Below, in pieces: positions 41,710 to 51,255 of a stretch of DNA of 64,000 nt (position 1 is its first letter; each line of letters opens with the position of its first letter). A program made the position numbers and the translations under genes. This stretch comes from RYN-230 sp963813975. Its GTDB lineage: Bacteria; Actinomycetota; Actinomycetes; Streptosporangiales; Streptosporangiaceae. The notes under the pieces are model-generated. The model was not told the DNA's origin. It made no database searches and saw nothing but the letters and a program-made list of their open reading frames with translations. The stretch is taken from contig CAWFAP010000006.1 of assembly GCA_963813975.1 (NCBI GenBank), forward strand, positions 1,674,001 to 1,738,000, given 5' to 3'.

Positions 41710-43653
41710 ATGCTGAAGCGGCGGACGTGGGCGGTGCACACGGCGGTCCTGGCGGCGGCCCTGCTGACGGGCGCGTCGGGCCTGGCCGGCGCCAGCGCGG
41801 CCCCGGCGGGCCGCGGAGCCGCGTCGGCGTCCGCCGTCATGTCGCCGGTCGGCACGGCGCCGGGGATTCCCCCGGGAGCCAGGGTCACCGGCCCGGCGGC
41901 CCGTTCAGCCACGCTCCGCATCACGGTGGCGCTGCGCCCTGCTGATCCCCGTGGCCTCGGCCGGCTGGCCGCCGAGGTCTCCGCTCCCGGGTCAGCCCGG
42001 TTCCGCCACTTCCTGCGCCCGCGCCGGATCCAGGCCCGGTTCGGCCCGCCGCGGGCGGCCGCCGCCGCCGTCCGGGCCTGGCTCCGCAGCTATCACCTCG
42101 CCGCCAGCCCGGCCCTGGGTGATGGCCTGCTGCTGCCCGCCGCCGGGCCGGTGGCCCGGATCGAGGCGGCATTCCGGACCGCGATCGTCCGGGTGCGGCT
42201 CGCCGATGGCCGGACGGCGCTGCTCAACCGGCGGGCCCCGGAGGTGCCCGCCTCCCTGCGTCACTGGGTGTCCGCCGTCATCGGCCTCGACAACGTGCAC
42301 CTGCCCGGGACCGACCTGGCCCCGGGCCGGGTGCCAGGCCCCCGGGCCTGCCGCGCGGCCCGCACCACCCGGCACGTGTACACCGCGGCCTGGCTGGCAC
42401 GCGCCTACCGCTTCAACCCGCTCTACCGCCGGCACGACTTCGGGCAGCACGTCACCGTGGCGCTGTTCGAGCTGGCCGACTACGCCAGCCGGGATATCAG
42501 GGCATTCGGCCGCTGCTACCGGGTCCATCCCGCCCTCCGCCGCGTTCGGGTGAACGGGGGAACTACTGTCACGGCATCGGGAGACGGCACACTGGAGGTC
42601 ACCGCGGACATCGAGGTCGTGGCGGCCATGGCGCCGCGGGCCAGGATCCTCGCCTACGAGGCGCCCTTGTCGGGCGGTGACCAGTCCATCGTGGATACCT
42701 ACGGCGCCATCGCCCAGCAGGACCGCGCCCAGGTGGTGAGCAGTTCCTGGGGTGGCTGCGAGCCGCTGGCCGGAGCGGCCGTCGTCCGCGTCGAGGCCCA
42801 GCTCTTCCAGGAGATGGCCCTGCAGGGCCAGTCGGTGATGGCGGCCGCCGGGGATTCCGGCTCCGAGGGCTGCCTGCCCGACGTGAGGGAAGTGCCGGCC
42901 CGCATCGCCTACAGCCTGCAGGTCGGCAACCCGGCCAGCCAGCCCTTTGTCACGGCGGTGGGCGGCACCAGCATCACCCGTTACGGCTCGCCCCCGGTCC
43001 AGTCGGCCTGGAACCAGACCCCGGCGGGGATGGGGTTCCCGGCCCCGTTCAACGGGCGGCATGGCCGCCCGGGCAAGTACCCGGGCAACCTGGCCGGCAG
43101 CGGCGGCATCTCCCGGATGTGGTGGATGCCGTCCTGGCAGGCCGGGTCCGTCCGCCCCGGGCCCCGCAGCGGGGCCCGCTGCGGGGCCCCGCGCGGGACC
43201 GGCTGCCGCCAGGTTCCCGACGTCTCGGCGCTGGCCGCGATCGGTACCCGCGGGACTCGCGGGTACGTCATCTACGGCACGGCCGGGGCGTTCAAGGGCA
43301 AAGGCTGGCTGACCGTCGGGGGAACCAGCCTGGCCACCCCGCTGTGGGCAGCGCTGACCGCCCTGGCCGACCAGCAGGCGGCCGCCCACCGCCTCGGCCT
43401 GCTGTCCCCGGGCCTCTACCGCATCGCGCGGCGGGACCCGCGGGCTCTCACCGATGTGGTGGCCGGGAACAACGACTACCTCGCCGCGCACGGCCGCCAC
43501 GCCCACCACACGTGCCGGTCCGGCGGCCGGCGGAGACGGCCGTGCTACCCGGCCACCCGCGGTTATGACATGGCCACCGGGCTGGGTTCCCCGCAGGCCG
43601 GATACCTGGTCACCGACCTGCTCCGGGAATCCCCGGGACCCGCCCGCCGGTGA
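41710..43653 (+). CDS. Secreted S53 peptidase (sedolisin/kumamolisin), pro-form
   Basis: A 647-residue acid-acting serine-carboxyl peptidase. A signal peptide (about 1-30) is followed by the pro-domain (VALRPADPRGLGRLAAEVSAPGSARFRHFLRPRRIQARFGP to about residue 200). The catalytic Glu and Asp are at 296 and 300 (LEVTADIE), the oxyanion Asp at 382 (AAAGDSGSEG) and the Ser at 540 (VGGTSLATPLWA). The calcium site is formed by DVVAGNND and YDMATGLGSP. All key residues are intact. An Arg/Gly/Cys-rich insert (near residues 480-500) and another near 595-615 (HTCRSGGRRRRPCYP) could be disulfide loops. Confidence 0.92.
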   Translation: MLKRRTWAVHTAVLAAALLTGASGLAGASAAPAGRGAASASAVMSPVGTAPGIPPGARVTGPAARSATLRITVALRPADPRGLGRLAAEVSAPGSARFRHFLRPRRIQARFGPPRAAAAAVRAWLRSYHLAASPALGDGLLLPAAGPVARIEAAFRTAIVRVRLADGRTALLNRRAPEVPASLRHWVSAVIGLDNVHLPGTDLAPGRVPGPRACRAARTTRHVYTAAWLARAYRFNPLYRRHDFGQHVTVALFELADYASRDIRAFGRCYRVHPALRRVRVNGGTTVTASGDGTLEVTADIEVVAAMAPRARILAYEAPLSGGDQSIVDTYGAIAQQDRAQVVSSSWGGCEPLAGAAVVRVEAQLFQEMALQGQSVMAAAGDSGSEGCLPDVREVPARIAYSLQVGNPASQPFVTAVGGTSITRYGSPPVQSAWNQTPAGMGFPAPFNGRHGRPGKYPGNLAGSGGISRMWWMPSWQAGSVRPGPRSGARCGAPRGTGCRQVPDVSALAAIGTRGTRGYVIYGTAGAFKGKGWLTVGGTSLATPLWAALTALADQQAAAHRLGLLSPGLYRIARRDPRALTDVVAGNNDYLAAHGRHAHHTCRSGGRRRRPCYPATRGYDMATGLGSPQAGYLVTDLLRESPGPARR

Positions 43654-43707
43654 CGCGCCGCGAATTGGTCTAGACAGGTGGACGGGGCCGGGTGGCAGAC
43701 TGCCAGC

Positions 43708-44295
43708 ATGACCGGACCGGACCCTAAGGGAGACCTCCTCGGTTACCTGCAGGCCGGCCGCGAGGCCATGCTGTGGAAACTCGAAGGGCTCTCGGAATAT
43801 GACGTGCGGCGCCCGCTCACTCCCACCGGCACCAACCTCCTGGGACTGGTCAAGCACCTGGCCGGCGTGGAGCTGGGCTATTTCGGTGAGACCTTTGGCC
43901 AGCCGTCCGGCGAGCCGATGCCCTGGCTGGCTGAAGACGCGGAGCCCAACGATGACATGTGGGCGACCGCCGGGGAGTCGCGTGACCAGATCATCGCCCT
44001 GTACCACCGGGCGTGGCTGCACGCGGACACCACCATCGACCTGCTGCCGCTCGACGCCATCGGCCACGTGCCCTGGTGGCCCGCGGACCGCAGCGAGGTG
44101 ACGCTGCACCGGATCATGGCCCACGTGACCGCCGAGACCCACCGGCACGCCGGCCACGCCGACATCGTCCGGGAACTGATCGACGGGACGGTAGGACGCC
44201 GGCCGGGCAACCCCAACATGGCACCCGGCGACCCGTCCTGGTGGGAGGGCTACCGGAGCCAGCTCGAGCAGGCGGCCCGGGACGCCGGCCGCTGA
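43708..44295 (+). CDS. DinB-family (DUF664) protein
   Basis: A 195-residue four-helix-bundle protein of the DinB/YfiT class. Key segments are LQAGREAMLWKLEGLSEYDVRRPL, NLLGLVKHLAGVELGYFGETFG and LHRIMAHVTAETHRHAGHADIVRELIDG. His residues in the KHLAG, THRHAGHA helices form the usual metal triad. Many actinobacterial members use mycothiol as a thiol donor, so this could be a mycothiol S-transferase; that is inference. A RibD-like reductase follows on the same strand by 28 bases, a common pairing. Confidence 0.88.
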   Translation: MTGPDPKGDLLGYLQAGREAMLWKLEGLSEYDVRRPLTPTGTNLLGLVKHLAGVELGYFGETFGQPSGEPMPWLAEDAEPNDDMWATAGESRDQIIALYHRAWLHADTTIDLLPLDAIGHVPWWPADRSEVTLHRIMAHVTAETHRHAGHADIVRELIDGTVGRRPGNPNMAPGDPSWWEGYRSQLEQAARDAGR

Positions 44296-44323
44296 ATCCG
44301 CCCCCTTGGCCCGAGGAGCCGCG

Positions 44324-44921
44324 ATGCGGAAGATCATCTCGATGATGTCGGTGTCGCTGGACGGCTTCATCGAGGGCCCGAACCGCGAGCTCGGCTGGCA
44401 CATGATCAGCGACGAGCTGGCCGCGCACTTCAGCGAGCAGCTCGGCGCGATGGGCGGCTTCCTGGACGGGCGCGTCACCTGGGAGCTCATGGCCGCCTAC
44501 TGGCCCACTGCCGACGCCGATCCCGCGGCCCCCCGCGGCCGTGGCGGAGTTCGCCCGCATCTGGCGGGACATGCCCAAGATCGTTTACTCCCGGACGCTG
44601 GCCCAGGCGGGCTGGAACACCACGGTGGTGCGCGAGGTGGTGCCCGGGGAGGTCATGCAGCTCAAGGCCCAGCCGGGCCGGGACCTGGTGCTCGGCGGGG
44701 CCGACCTGGGCGCGGCGTTCCGGCGGCTCGACCTGATCGATGAATACTGGATCTACGTTCACCCGATCCTGATCGGCACGGGCAAGCCGATGTTCCGGCC
44801 CTCCGACCGCATGACCGGCCTGCGCCTCGCGGCCACCCGCATCTTCGGCAACGGCGTCGTGCTGCTCGACTACCAGCGCACCGGCGCCGCGGCACCGGAG
44901 GCCGCGGCCACATCCCGGTAG
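44324..44921 (+). pseudogene. RibD C-terminal/dihydrofolate reductase-like gene with frameshift
   Basis: The first 67 or so codons from ATG 44324 (after GAGGAG) read MRKIISMMSVSLDGFIEGPN and GWHMISDELAAHF, a standard RibD_C start. The match ends at DADPAAP, and continues in the next frame as AVAEFARIWRDMPKIVYSRTL, GADLGAAFRRLDLIDEYWIYVHPILIGTGKPMF. The shift occurs at a run of six C at 44529-44534; five C would restore one frame of about 198 codons. Sequencing error, recent mutation or slippage are all possible. The 3' end overlaps the convergent P450 gene by 52 bases. Confidence 0.85.
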
Positions 44922-46246
44922 CGCACCCGGCACGGGCTCTGCGGCCACTTCGTCTTCTGGCCCGGGATGGGCTGCGGGTCCGGGTCGATCAGCTCGAGCT
45001 GGTAGCGCTGGAGCAGCAGGGTGATGATGACCTTCATCTCCAGGTAGGCGAAATGCACGCCCAGGCACCGGTGGATCCCTCCGCCGAAGCCGATGAGGTC
45101 CCGCATGCCGCGCGGATCCTCGAGGAAACGGTCCGGCCGGTACTCGTCCGGCTCCGGATAGCGCCCGGGCAGCCGGTGAGCGACAGCGGGGGAGAGCAGG
45201 ATCATCGCCCCCTCGCCGACCTGGTAGCCGTCCACCTCGAAGGGCTGATCAGCGGTCCGGGCCAGGATGTACGCCACCGGGTGCAGGCGCTCGGTCTCAT
45301 GTACCGCCCGGTCCAGCAGGCGCAACCCGTTGATCTCCCTGATGCTCGCGGGCGGGGCACCGCCGAGTACCTCCCGCTGCTCCGCGCGGACCCTGTCCAG
45401 CTCCCGGGGATGGCGCAGCAGGTCGATGAGGGCCCAGCTCACGTGGCCCGTGGTCGTCTCGTGGCCCGCCCAGATGATCATCAGGATCAGGTTGATACGC
45501 ACCAGGTCGGGGACGTGCCCGCCGTCGCTGTAGGCGGCGTCGCAGATGGTCTGCAGGAAGTCCGGCGGGACGGCCGGCCTGCGGCGGCGCTCGTCGATGA
45601 GCTCCTGCAGCCGGACGCGCAGGCGGTCGCGGGACCGTTTGCTGCGCAGCAGATGCGGCAGCGGCAGCCAGCCGGGGAGCACCGGGTCCATGCCGGCCGA
45701 GAAGCGGCGGAACTCGGCGAAGAACCCGGTGATCCGCTCGCTGATGTCGGGTCCCAGGAACGCATGCGCGGCGATGTGCATGACCAGCGGGCCCAGTTCC
45801 CGGACCAGGTCGAACTCGCCGCCGTCGCCGAGGCGGTCCATCAGCTGCCGGGTCTCCGCCGCCATCACGCCGACGTAGCTGTCGAGCTGGCGGCCCTGGA
45901 AGCGGGGGAGTACCAGCGCCCGCTGCCGCTGGTACTCAGCCGGGCCGCCGAAAAAGTAGAAGCCCTGGTCGAACATGCGGACGAAGTACGGGTAGGCCTT
46001 CCTGATCGACAGCGGCCCGTCCGTCTCGGCGAAGAAGAACCGGTGATACTCCGGCCCGAGCATGGTGACGACCTGCCGCCCGGCCAGGCTGAACGTGAAC
46101 ACCGGCCCGTGTTCCCGGTGGCCACGCTCGATGACGTCGAGCGGGACGCGCATGAATTCCGCGATATGGCCCAGGACCGGCAGCCCGCCCGACACCCGCG
46201 GCGGGCAAGCCGGCGCCTGACCCGGCCATGATTCCGTGCGGACCAC
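44870..46246 (-). CDS. Cytochrome P450
   Basis: A 458-residue heme monooxygenase. The I-helix is LMIIWAGHETTTGHVSWAL, the E-x-x-R motif is ETER, and heme binding is FGGGIHRCLG with Cys at about residue 394. The spacing and the text around the Cys look like the CYP51/CYP120-like classes, but a specific family cannot be assigned. No ferredoxin gene is adjacent. GTG start preceded by AAGGTGAGG. It diverges from the molybdenum hydroxylase operon, so the two may act on one substrate. The last 17 codons overlap the convergent reductase gene. Confidence 0.93.
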   Translation of the reverse strand: MVRTESWPGQAPACPPRVSGGLPVLGHIAEFMRVPLDVIERGHREHGPVFTFSLAGRQVVTMLGPEYHRFFFAETDGPLSIRKAYPYFVRMFDQGFYFFGGPAEYQRQRALVLPRFQGRQLDSYVGVMAAETRQLMDRLGDGGEFDLVRELGPLVMHIAAHAFLGPDISERITGFFAEFRRFSAGMDPVLPGWLPLPHLLRSKRSRDRLRVRLQELIDERRRRPAVPPDFLQTICDAAYSDGGHVPDLVRINLILMIIWAGHETTTGHVSWALIDLLRHPRELDRVRAEQREVLGGAPPASIREINGLRLLDRAVHETERLHPVAYILARTADQPFEVDGYQVGEGAMILLSPAVAHRLPGRYPEPDEYRPDRFLEDPRGMRDLIGFGGGIHRCLGVHFAYLEMKVIITLLLQRYQLELIDPDPQPIPGQKTKWPQSPCRVRYRDVAAASGAAAPVRW

Positions 46247-46486
46247 GGCGGCCTCACCTTCATGTATCGCCCCCCTAGCTGCCCTCAGCAGTGTCCATCG
46301 TGCGCGGGCCCGGGGCCAGATGCAGCCGGGTCAGGCTGGTGCTGCCCGTGGTCACCAGGAAGCTTCCCTTCCCGGCAGGACCCGCGGTCGGCACGGCTGC
46401 GTCAACACCGCCGTTTGACCGTTCCGGGTCTGGCCGGGCACGATCATCGCTGTGGACGCGGAGCGCCGGAAGGGAGCTGGTCGGGC

Positions 46487-48784
46487 GTGAGCATTCTGGG
46501 CACCCGGGTTCTGCGGACGGAGGATCCGGGCTTCCTGACCACCGGCGGGGTCTACACCGACGACGTGGTCGACGAGCGGCTGGCCGGCGCGGTCCACGTG
46601 TTCTTCGTCCGCTCCCCGATCGCGCATGCCCGGATCACCTCGGTGGATGTCAGCGCGGCCCTGGACTCTCCCGGCGTCATCGCCGCATTCACCGGAGCCG
46701 ACCTCGCTGACCTGCCCCCGCTCGCCCCGCCGATGCCGGACCTGGTCGACGGGCGGATGGCCCAGCCGCTGCTCGCCCGGGACGTGGTGCGCTACGTCGG
46801 CGAGCCGGTGGCCATCGTCGTCACCGAGGACCCGTACCAGGGTGAGGACGCGGCCGAGCTGGTGAGCGCCGACTATGACCCGCTCCCCGCCGTGGTGGAC
46901 CTGGCCGCGGCGGCGGACAGCCCGCCCAGCCTGCTGTTCCCCGAGGTCGGCACGAACGTGACCGCCACCTTCGGCGACGCGTCCGCGCTCCAGGCGGACC
47001 TGTTCGACGGGTGTGAGGTGGTGGTCAGCCGGACCATCGTCAACCAGCGGGTGGCGCCCGCCCCGATGGAGACCCGGGCGGCCGCCGCCACGTGGGGCAA
47101 CGACGGCCGGCTCACGGCCTGGATCCCGAACCAGGGCGCGCAGGGCACCCGCGGCGCCCTGGCGGCGATGCTGGCCATCGAGCCGTCCAGCCTGCGGATC
47201 ATCACCCCGGATGTGGGCGGCGCGTTCGGCGCCAAATTCGGCGCGGACCCTGAGCACGCGGTGGTCTGCTGGGTGGCCCGGCAGCTGGGCCGGCCCGCGC
47301 GCTGGGCCGAAACGCGGAACGAGAATCTGGTCGCGATGACGCACGGCCGGGCGCAGCGCCAGACGATCACCATCGGGGGCAGCCGGGACGGGACCGTGAC
47401 CGCGTACCGGCTGGAGATCCTCCAGGATTCCGGGGCCTACCCCCGGTTCGGCGCGTTCCTGCCCGCCCTCACGATCCTGATGGCCCCCGGGCCGTACGCC
47501 ATCAGCCGGGCCGAGGCCGTGGCCCGCTCGGTGGTCACGAACACCACCCCGGTCGGCGCGTATCGAGGCGCGGGCCTGCCCGAGGCCACGGCAGCGGTGG
47601 AGCGGGCCATCGACCTGTTCGCCGCCGAGATCGGCCGGGATCCTGCCGAGGTACGGCGGGCGAACCTGCTGGCCAAGTTCACCGAGCCGCACCGGACCTC
47701 GTTCGGCGCCCTCTACGACAGCGGCGACTACGTGACCGCGCTGGACGCCGCCCTGGACGCGGCCGGCTACCCGGGCCTGCGGGAGGAGCAGGCCAGGCGC
47801 CGCGCCGCCGGTGACGTGACCCAGCTCGGCATCGGCCTGGCCAGCTACGTGGAGATCACGGGGGGAGGCGGGGAGGCGGGCGCGCCCCAGGAGAACGCCA
47901 GCGTCGAGGTGCATCCCGACGGCAGCGCGACGGTCCTCACCGGGACCTCCCCGCACGGGCAGGGCCACGCCACCGTATGGGCGATGCTGGCCAGCGAGGA
48001 GCTGGGTATCCCGGTCAACCGGATCACGGTGAAGTGGGGCGATACCGACCTCATCCCGGAGGGAGGCGGCACCGGCGGCTCACGCAGCCTGCAGCAGGGC
48101 GGGGTGGCGGTGCAGCAGGCGTCGCGGGAGCTGCTCGACGTGGCCCGGGAGCGGGCCGCCGCGATGCTCGAGGCCAGCCCCGCTGACCTGATCTTCGAGC
48201 CGGAGCGCAGTGCGTTCGAGGTGGCGGGCGACCCCGAGGCGGCGGTACCACTGGCCAGTCTGGCCGCGGAGGAGCGGCTGGTCGTGCGCACGGTATTCAT
48301 CGCGCCGGGCGCGACGTTCCCCTTCGGCACGCACGTGGCCGTGGTGGATGTGGACACCGAGACCGGCAAGGTGACGCTGCGCCGGGTGGTGACCGTGGAC
48401 GACGCGGGCACGGTGATCAACCCGCTGCTGGCCGAGGGCCAGCGGCACGGTGGCATCGCCCAAGGCGCCGCGCAGGCGTTCCTGGAAGAGGTCATCTACG
48501 ACGCGGCCGGCAACCCGCTGACCGCGAGCTTCGCCGACTACCCGTTCCTGTCGGCCACCGAGGTGCCCAGTTTCGAGCTCGCCGACATGGCCACGCCGAC
48601 CAGCTACAACCCGCTCGGGGTGAAGGGCATCGGGGAGGCCGGGACGATCGGCGCCACGCCCGCGGTCCAGAACGCGATCATTGACGCGCTCGCGCACCTC
48701 GGGGTGCGGCACATCGACATGCCCGCCACCCCGCAACGGGTCTGGCAGGCCCTCCAGCACGTACCTGCCGGGAAGGACGCGTAG
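46487..48784 (+). CDS. Xanthine dehydrogenase-family molybdopterin subunit (CoxL-like)
   Basis: The 765-residue large subunit binds the molybdenum cofactor and substrate. Landmarks are GVYTDDV, VGEPVAIVVTEDPYQGEDAAELV, QGTRG, PDVGGAFGAKFG, GAYRGAGL (residues about 357-364), TGTSPHGQGHATVW, GGTGGSRS and GVKGIGEAGTIGATPA with the catalytic Glu. CO dehydrogenase form I has AYxCSFR here and form II AYRGAGR; this protein ends in Leu instead of Arg, so it is neither classical form. The GTG at 46487 follows AAGGGAG. Its stop directly abuts the iron-sulfur subunit. Substrate unknown; an aldehyde or N-heterocycle is plausible. Confidence 0.9.
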   Translation: MSILGTRVLRTEDPGFLTTGGVYTDDVVDERLAGAVHVFFVRSPIAHARITSVDVSAALDSPGVIAAFTGADLADLPPLAPPMPDLVDGRMAQPLLARDVVRYVGEPVAIVVTEDPYQGEDAAELVSADYDPLPAVVDLAAAADSPPSLLFPEVGTNVTATFGDASALQADLFDGCEVVVSRTIVNQRVAPAPMETRAAAATWGNDGRLTAWIPNQGAQGTRGALAAMLAIEPSSLRIITPDVGGAFGAKFGADPEHAVVCWVARQLGRPARWAETRNENLVAMTHGRAQRQTITIGGSRDGTVTAYRLEILQDSGAYPRFGAFLPALTILMAPGPYAISRAEAVARSVVTNTTPVGAYRGAGLPEATAAVERAIDLFAAEIGRDPAEVRRANLLAKFTEPHRTSFGALYDSGDYVTALDAALDAAGYPGLREEQARRRAAGDVTQLGIGLASYVEITGGGGEAGAPQENASVEVHPDGSATVLTGTSPHGQGHATVWAMLASEELGIPVNRITVKWGDTDLIPEGGGTGGSRSLQQGGVAVQQASRELLDVARERAAAMLEASPADLIFEPERSAFEVAGDPEAAVPLASLAAEERLVVRTVFIAPGATFPFGTHVAVVDVDTETGKVTLRRVVTVDDAGTVINPLLAEGQRHGGIAQGAAQAFLEEVIYDAAGNPLTASFADYPFLSATEVPSFELADMATPTSYNPLGVKGIGEAGTIGATPAVQNAIIDALAHLGVRHIDMPATPQRVWQALQHVPAGKDA

Positions 48785-49249
48785 ATGCAGATCGAGCTCA
48801 TGGTGAACGGGGCGCCGCGCTCCGACGACGTGGAACCCCGCCTGCTGCTGGTGCACTACCTGCGGCAGCGCTGCGGGCTCCGGGCTGCGAACGTCGGCTG
48901 TGACACGACGTCCTGCGGCGCCTGCACCGTGCTGGCCAACGGCCGCTCGGTGAAGTCCTGCACGATGCTCGCCGTGCAGGCGGCCGGGCAGGAGATCACC
49001 ACCGCGGAAGGCCTCGCCGCCGGCGGCGAGCTGCACCCGGTGCAGCAGGCGTTCCGCCAGGAGCACGGGCTGCAGTGCGGGTTCTGTACCCCGGGCATGG
49101 TGATGGCGGCCGCGGGGCTGCTGGCGGAGAATCCGCACCCGACCGAGGCCGAGGTGCGGGAGGGGCTGGAGGGCAACTTCTGCCGGTGCACCGGCTATCA
49201 CAACATCGTGCGGGCCGTGCTGTCCGCGGCCGAGTCGATGAGCGCATGA
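48785..49249 (+). CDS. (2Fe-2S) iron-sulfur subunit of molybdenum hydroxylase (CoxS-like)
   Basis: A 154-residue small subunit carrying two [2Fe-2S] clusters. The plant-type ferredoxin domain has GCDTTSCGACTVL and a later Cys (KSCTML). The C-terminal helical domain has QCGFCTPGM and NFCRCTGY. All eight cluster Cys residues are present. It would carry electrons from the molybdenum site to FAD in the partner subunit. ATG follows the large-subunit stop with no gap, and its stop overlaps the next start (ATGA). Confidence 0.94.
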   Translation: MQIELMVNGAPRSDDVEPRLLLVHYLRQRCGLRAANVGCDTTSCGACTVLANGRSVKSCTMLAVQAAGQEITTAEGLAAGGELHPVQQAFRQEHGLQCGFCTPGMVMAAAGLLAENPHPTEAEVREGLEGNFCRCTGYHNIVRAVLSAAESMSA

Positions 49250-50058
49250 TCCCCGCGCCGTTCGAGTACGAGGCGGCCGAATCCGCCGGGCACGCCCTGG
49301 ATCTGCTGGCCCGCCACGGCGAGGACGCGAAGCTGATGGCCGGCGGGCACTCGTTGCTGCCGATGATGAAGCTGCGGCTGGCCTTCCCCTCCGTCGTGAT
49401 CGACATCGGCCGGGTCGCCGAGCTGGCTGGCATCCGGGCCGACGGCGGCGACCTGGTGATCGGCGCCACCACCTGCCACGCTGACGTCGCCGCCTCCGGG
49501 CTGGTCCGGTCGCAGGCCCCGCTGCTGGCCCACGCCGCGGCGCAGGTCGGTGACCCGCAGATCCGGCACCGGGGCACGATCGGCGGCTCCCTCGCGCACG
49601 CCGACCCAGCGGCCGACCTGCCGATGGCGCTGGTCGCGCTGGGCGGCTCCGTGGAGATCTCCGGCCCCGGCGGCCGCCGCACGGCCGGTGCGGACGACTT
49701 CTTCGCCGGGTTCTTCGAGACCAGCCTGGAACCCGGCGAGCTGCTCACCGCGGTCCGGGTGCCGCGCCGTCCCGGCCCGGACTGGGGATACCAGAAGTTC
49801 GTCCGGCGGGCCAACGACTGGGCCATCGTCGGGGTCGCGGCGGCCGGCGGCCGGATTGCCCTGGCCAACATGGGTCCGGTCCCGGTCCGGGCCACGGCGG
49901 CGGAGCAGGCGCTCGCCGGTGGCGCCAGCGCCGCGGACGCGGCCGCGCTGGCCGCCGAGGGCACCGACCCGGCCGAGGACATCCACGCCGACCGCGCCTA
50001 CCGCCAGCACCTGGCCCGCGTCCTGACCCGCCGCGCCCTGGAGCACCAGCGAGGGTAA
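49246..50058 (+). CDS. FAD-binding subunit of molybdenum hydroxylase (CoxM-like)
   Basis: A 270-residue medium subunit. FAD-binding motifs AGGHSLLPMMKLRL and TIGGSLAHADPAADLP are intact, and the C-terminal domain (LTAVRVPRRPGPDWGYQKFVRRANDWAIVGVAA) is typical. It passes electrons from the iron-sulfur clusters to an external acceptor. The ATG overlaps the stop of the iron-sulfur subunit. The order large-small-medium with no spacing marks a single operon. No CoxG, CoxD or maturation genes are adjacent. Confidence 0.93.
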   Translation: MIPAPFEYEAAESAGHALDLLARHGEDAKLMAGGHSLLPMMKLRLAFPSVVIDIGRVAELAGIRADGGDLVIGATTCHADVAASGLVRSQAPLLAHAAAQVGDPQIRHRGTIGGSLAHADPAADLPMALVALGGSVEISGPGGRRTAGADDFFAGFFETSLEPGELLTAVRVPRRPGPDWGYQKFVRRANDWAIVGVAAAGGRIALANMGPVPVRATAAEQALAGGASAADAAALAAEGTDPAEDIHADRAYRQHLARVLTRRALEHQRG

Positions 50059-50236
50059 GGATCAGCCGGCCTGGCTGCGAGCCCGGCCACCGTGCCGGGC
50101 CAGCGGACGGGTGGCGTGCCCGCCCCGGCGGTGCGGCGGCCCGCCCGGTGAGCTCTGGTGTGCCGCACGCCATAGCGGCTCCGGGAACAGCAGGGAACGG
50201 GCCGACGTCATACATGATGTGAGCGCGCAGACCGAT

Positions 50237-50452
50237 ATGACCCAGGATGCCCGCCCGGCGAACCTGGTCCTCGTCGAGCAGTCCGGAGCGAAGCACGAGA
50301 TCCCGCAGCTGTCTTCCGGCGAGGGAATGGCCGGGGCGGAGCAGGCTATGCACGACCCCGGGCTGCATTTGCGGGAAGTCAAGGTGATCAGCGAGCACAA
50401 GGCCATCGCCCGCTGGAAGGCCTCCGAGCTCGGCTGGCGCCGGGTGGCCTGA
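50237..50452 (+). CDS. Small hypothetical protein
   Basis: A 71-residue protein: MTQDARPANLVLVEQSG, KHEIPQLSSGEGMAGAEQ and LREVKVISEHKAIARWKASE. It appears to be a small alpha/beta domain, but I recognise no family. An in-frame GTG at 50219 (VSAQTD) is an alternative start; neither has a good ribosome site. It follows the molybdenum hydroxylase operon by about 180 bases and precedes a decayed carboxylesterase on the other strand. Confidence 0.5.
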   Translation: MTQDARPANLVLVEQSGAKHEIPQLSSGEGMAGAEQAMHDPGLHLREVKVISEHKAIARWKASELGWRRVA

Positions 50453-50510
50453 CCGCTGGCCCTTCCGCCCGCCCGCACGCTGGGTGCGGCGCGGGTCCGG
50501 CGCCGCGGGC

Positions 50511-51069
50511 TCAGCGCGGCGCGTGCGGCCGCCAGATGCGGTACAGATCGGCCAGCGGGTAGTCCGTGTCGGCCGGTGGCGTGTTCCAGAGCCGGGTCCG
50601 GCGGTGTTCTGCGCGGAAGCGCGGCCAGCCTGGGTCCCCGGTCGCGGCGAACGAGGTCCTTGACGCCCGGATCGCCCGGGACAGCCCGAAGCCCGGGGGC
50701 GGCGGGGTGCCGGGCAGCCGCGCCGCCGCGCCGCGTACCGGGAACCGGGGTTACCGAAGACAAGCGGCACGTCCGCGCCGTGACCGGCACCGGCGGCCGG
50801 GGCATCCCAGGTCAGGTCCTACAGCCAGGTCCGGCCGCCCGCCGCGGCGTGCGCCTCGGCCACGTGGCCGGCATCCGCACCAGGGCGTCCGACATCATCT
50901 CCGTGAACACGCCGGCGCCGCCGCGGCCCGGACGGGCGGCGCGTCCTGCACGGCCAGGACGGCTTCAGGCGGCAGCCCGGCATGCTGGAGGAGCCGAATT
51001 TCCACAGCCCCCCTAGAGCCACACCATCACCGGCAGCCCGCGGACGAGACCCAGGTCAGTCTTCACCAC
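50511..51069 (-). pseudogene. Decayed type-B carboxylesterase
   Basis: On the minus strand, fragments of a carboxylesterase appear in order but in different frames. Near the start are VKTDLGLVRG and LPVMVWL followed by an in-frame TAG. Then come MSDALVRMPA, HVAEAHAAAGGRTWL, a stop where Tyr is expected, DLTWDAP, ADVPLVFGNPGS, a shift, and LSRAIRASRTSFAATGDPGWPRF, TRLWNTPPADTDYPLADLYRIW ending APR-stop at 50511. The catalytic Ser region is deleted. A full member is about 500 residues; fewer than 190 codons remain. It is clearly nonfunctional. Confidence 0.75.
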
Positions 51070-51255
51070 CAGTCACGCCGGGACCTTAGCAAACCCCCTC
51101 CCGGAGGCCTCGTTCCCGGGAGGGACGCCGCATGTCCCGTCCACGCACCGGGGTGTGTGATGATGAAAGCAGGGCCGTGGGCATTCCGAACGCCGACAGT
51201 CACGCTGGCGCCGTCCGCGGACCCGGTGACCCGGCACATCTGTGCCAGGGATGGG

